This document shows positions 63,332 through 64,000 of a stretch of DNA of 64,000 nucleotides, piece by piece. The notes under the pieces are model-generated. The model was not told the origin of the DNA. It worked only from the letters and a program-made list of their open reading frames with translations, and did no database searches. Each line of letters opens with the position of its first letter. The stretch's first letter is position 1. Position numbers and translations under genes: made by a program. This DNA is from Tetmemena sp. SeJ-2015 (taxonomy: Eukaryota > Ciliophora > Spirotrichea > Sporadotrichida > Oxytrichidae), in NCBI GenBank assembly GCA_027382625.1, contig JAJKFJ010021383.1:1-64000 (forward strand), written 5' to 3'.

Positions 63332-63851
63332 TTTAGTTATGCTAAAATATTAAAATCAGAGGTCCCACTCAATTAGTTATAATAAAAGTTTTAATGTTAT
63401 TAAAAAGGAAATGAAATTTTTATAATGAATTTATTGAACATCTTTTAATTGAGAACACCAATTACTAGTTATGCTTTCTTAATTAATCGGTTTCTCTCTC
63501 TCTCTTTATTTTTAACTTTTTTCACTTCATTTTGGATAGAATGAGATTTATCCATGGATACAATTTATCTAGCTATTAATTTTATGCGAAGCCGGCTTTA
63601 CAAATTTAGTACAGACTTTAATATGTGCGCATAAAATATACTCAACTAACTTATAAATTTGAATTAGTTATAATTTTTCTTTTGTACGAGCATAGCAGCT
63701 ATTATTATTTTCAGAATCCAAATATTTCTCACCTATATGAGCTTCAATTGGGTATATAAAAACTATATTATTGATTGAATGAATGTATTCTAAACAAAAG
63801 TTTCATAGTTAAATCCTCTCTATCTTTGCCAAAGTAATCCTTTATTTATCT
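63332..63851. other. Spacer upstream of the ankyrin gene
   Basis: AT-rich, no frame on either strand; includes the presumed ankyrin promoter and the 3' side of the next minus-strand gene. Nothing else seen. Confidence 0.6.
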
Positions 63852-64000
63852 TCACTTCTTCTTTTTCTTTGGGTTCTTTGCAGTTTCCAGTTCGTCTTCC
63901 AGCTAGTCTATCAACTACTTCAGCCTCACATTCTCTTGTACAGCAAAGCCTTCTCTCTGCTGCAGTTCTAGTATATTCAGAGCATCCTTCTCCACCATTA
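63852..64000 (-). CDS. C-terminus of a coiled-coil protein (partial at right edge)
   Basis: Minus-strand frame enters at the edge and ends at TGA 63852-63854. The visible 48 or so residues (EKDALNILELQQREGFAVQE, then LKQLIDQLEDELETAKNPKK) show heptad-like spacing and end in a poly-Lys tail; two TAG codons are read as Gln. No domain can be named from this piece. Confidence 0.7.

Overview
The window looks like germline (micronuclear) DNA of a hypotrich/spirotrich ciliate of the Oxytricha-Stylonychia-Tetmemena kind. Real genes stay open only if TAA and TAG are read as glutamine and TGA is the sole stop (kinase at 45.2-48.7 kb, deubiquitinase at 51-61 kb, ankyrin gene at 61.6-63.3 kb). Genes are also cut by short AT-rich segments that are not GT-AG introns. 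These are flanked by short direct repeats ('pointers') of variable sequence, and removing one repeat copy plus the segment restores the frame exactly (for example CATGCT at 46713 and 46751, ATTGG at 46006 and 46061, ATGCTT at 54589 and 54642). These are internal eliminated sequences (IESs) between macronuclear-destined segments (MDSs). Conventional GT-AG introns also occur in the same genes. Genus is an inference.

Left part (1-39.2 kb): six paralogous genes on the minus strand encode one family of two-pass membrane proteins. They form a duplicated three-gene block, A-B-C (starts at 3592, 12117, 18883) and A'-B'-C' (starts at 25524, 32758, 39220). Each is shredded into many small MDSs, which are well conserved between A/A', B/B' and C/C', while most IESs are diverged. 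A seventh, divergent paralog G lies at 40.2-44.2 kb. Between the blocks is an HTATIP2/TIP30-like NAD(P)-binding gene (19.36-21.08 kb) with a long IES.

Insertions in this array: a GC-rich 2429-bp element (4215-6643) with 25-bp terminal inverted repeats and a TTA duplication interrupts coding sequence of gene B and carries two protein genes; a 948-bp IES in gene A ends in telomere-like TTTTGGGGTTTT and carries a broken copy of the gene seen intact at 39495-40100; a 546-bp retroposon-like insert in gene C has a 14-bp target duplication; an 803-bp IES is present in B' but not in B. Several plus-strand coding-like islands sit inside IESs of the minus-strand genes and may be MDSs of other genes or debris.

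Right part (45-64 kb): a plus-strand PH-domain protein kinase with at least three tiny IESs and one clear intron; a large minus-strand ubiquitin-specific protease (start 61285) with a Q/N-rich region downstream that may be its tail or a separate gene; an ankyrin-repeat gene (61.6-63.3 kb); and the C-terminus of a coiled-coil protein at the right edge. I saw no tRNA, rRNA or CRISPR. Parts of A' and its upstream region (23.7-24.2, 24.6-24.9, 25.8-26.05 kb) look like degraded consensus sequence.
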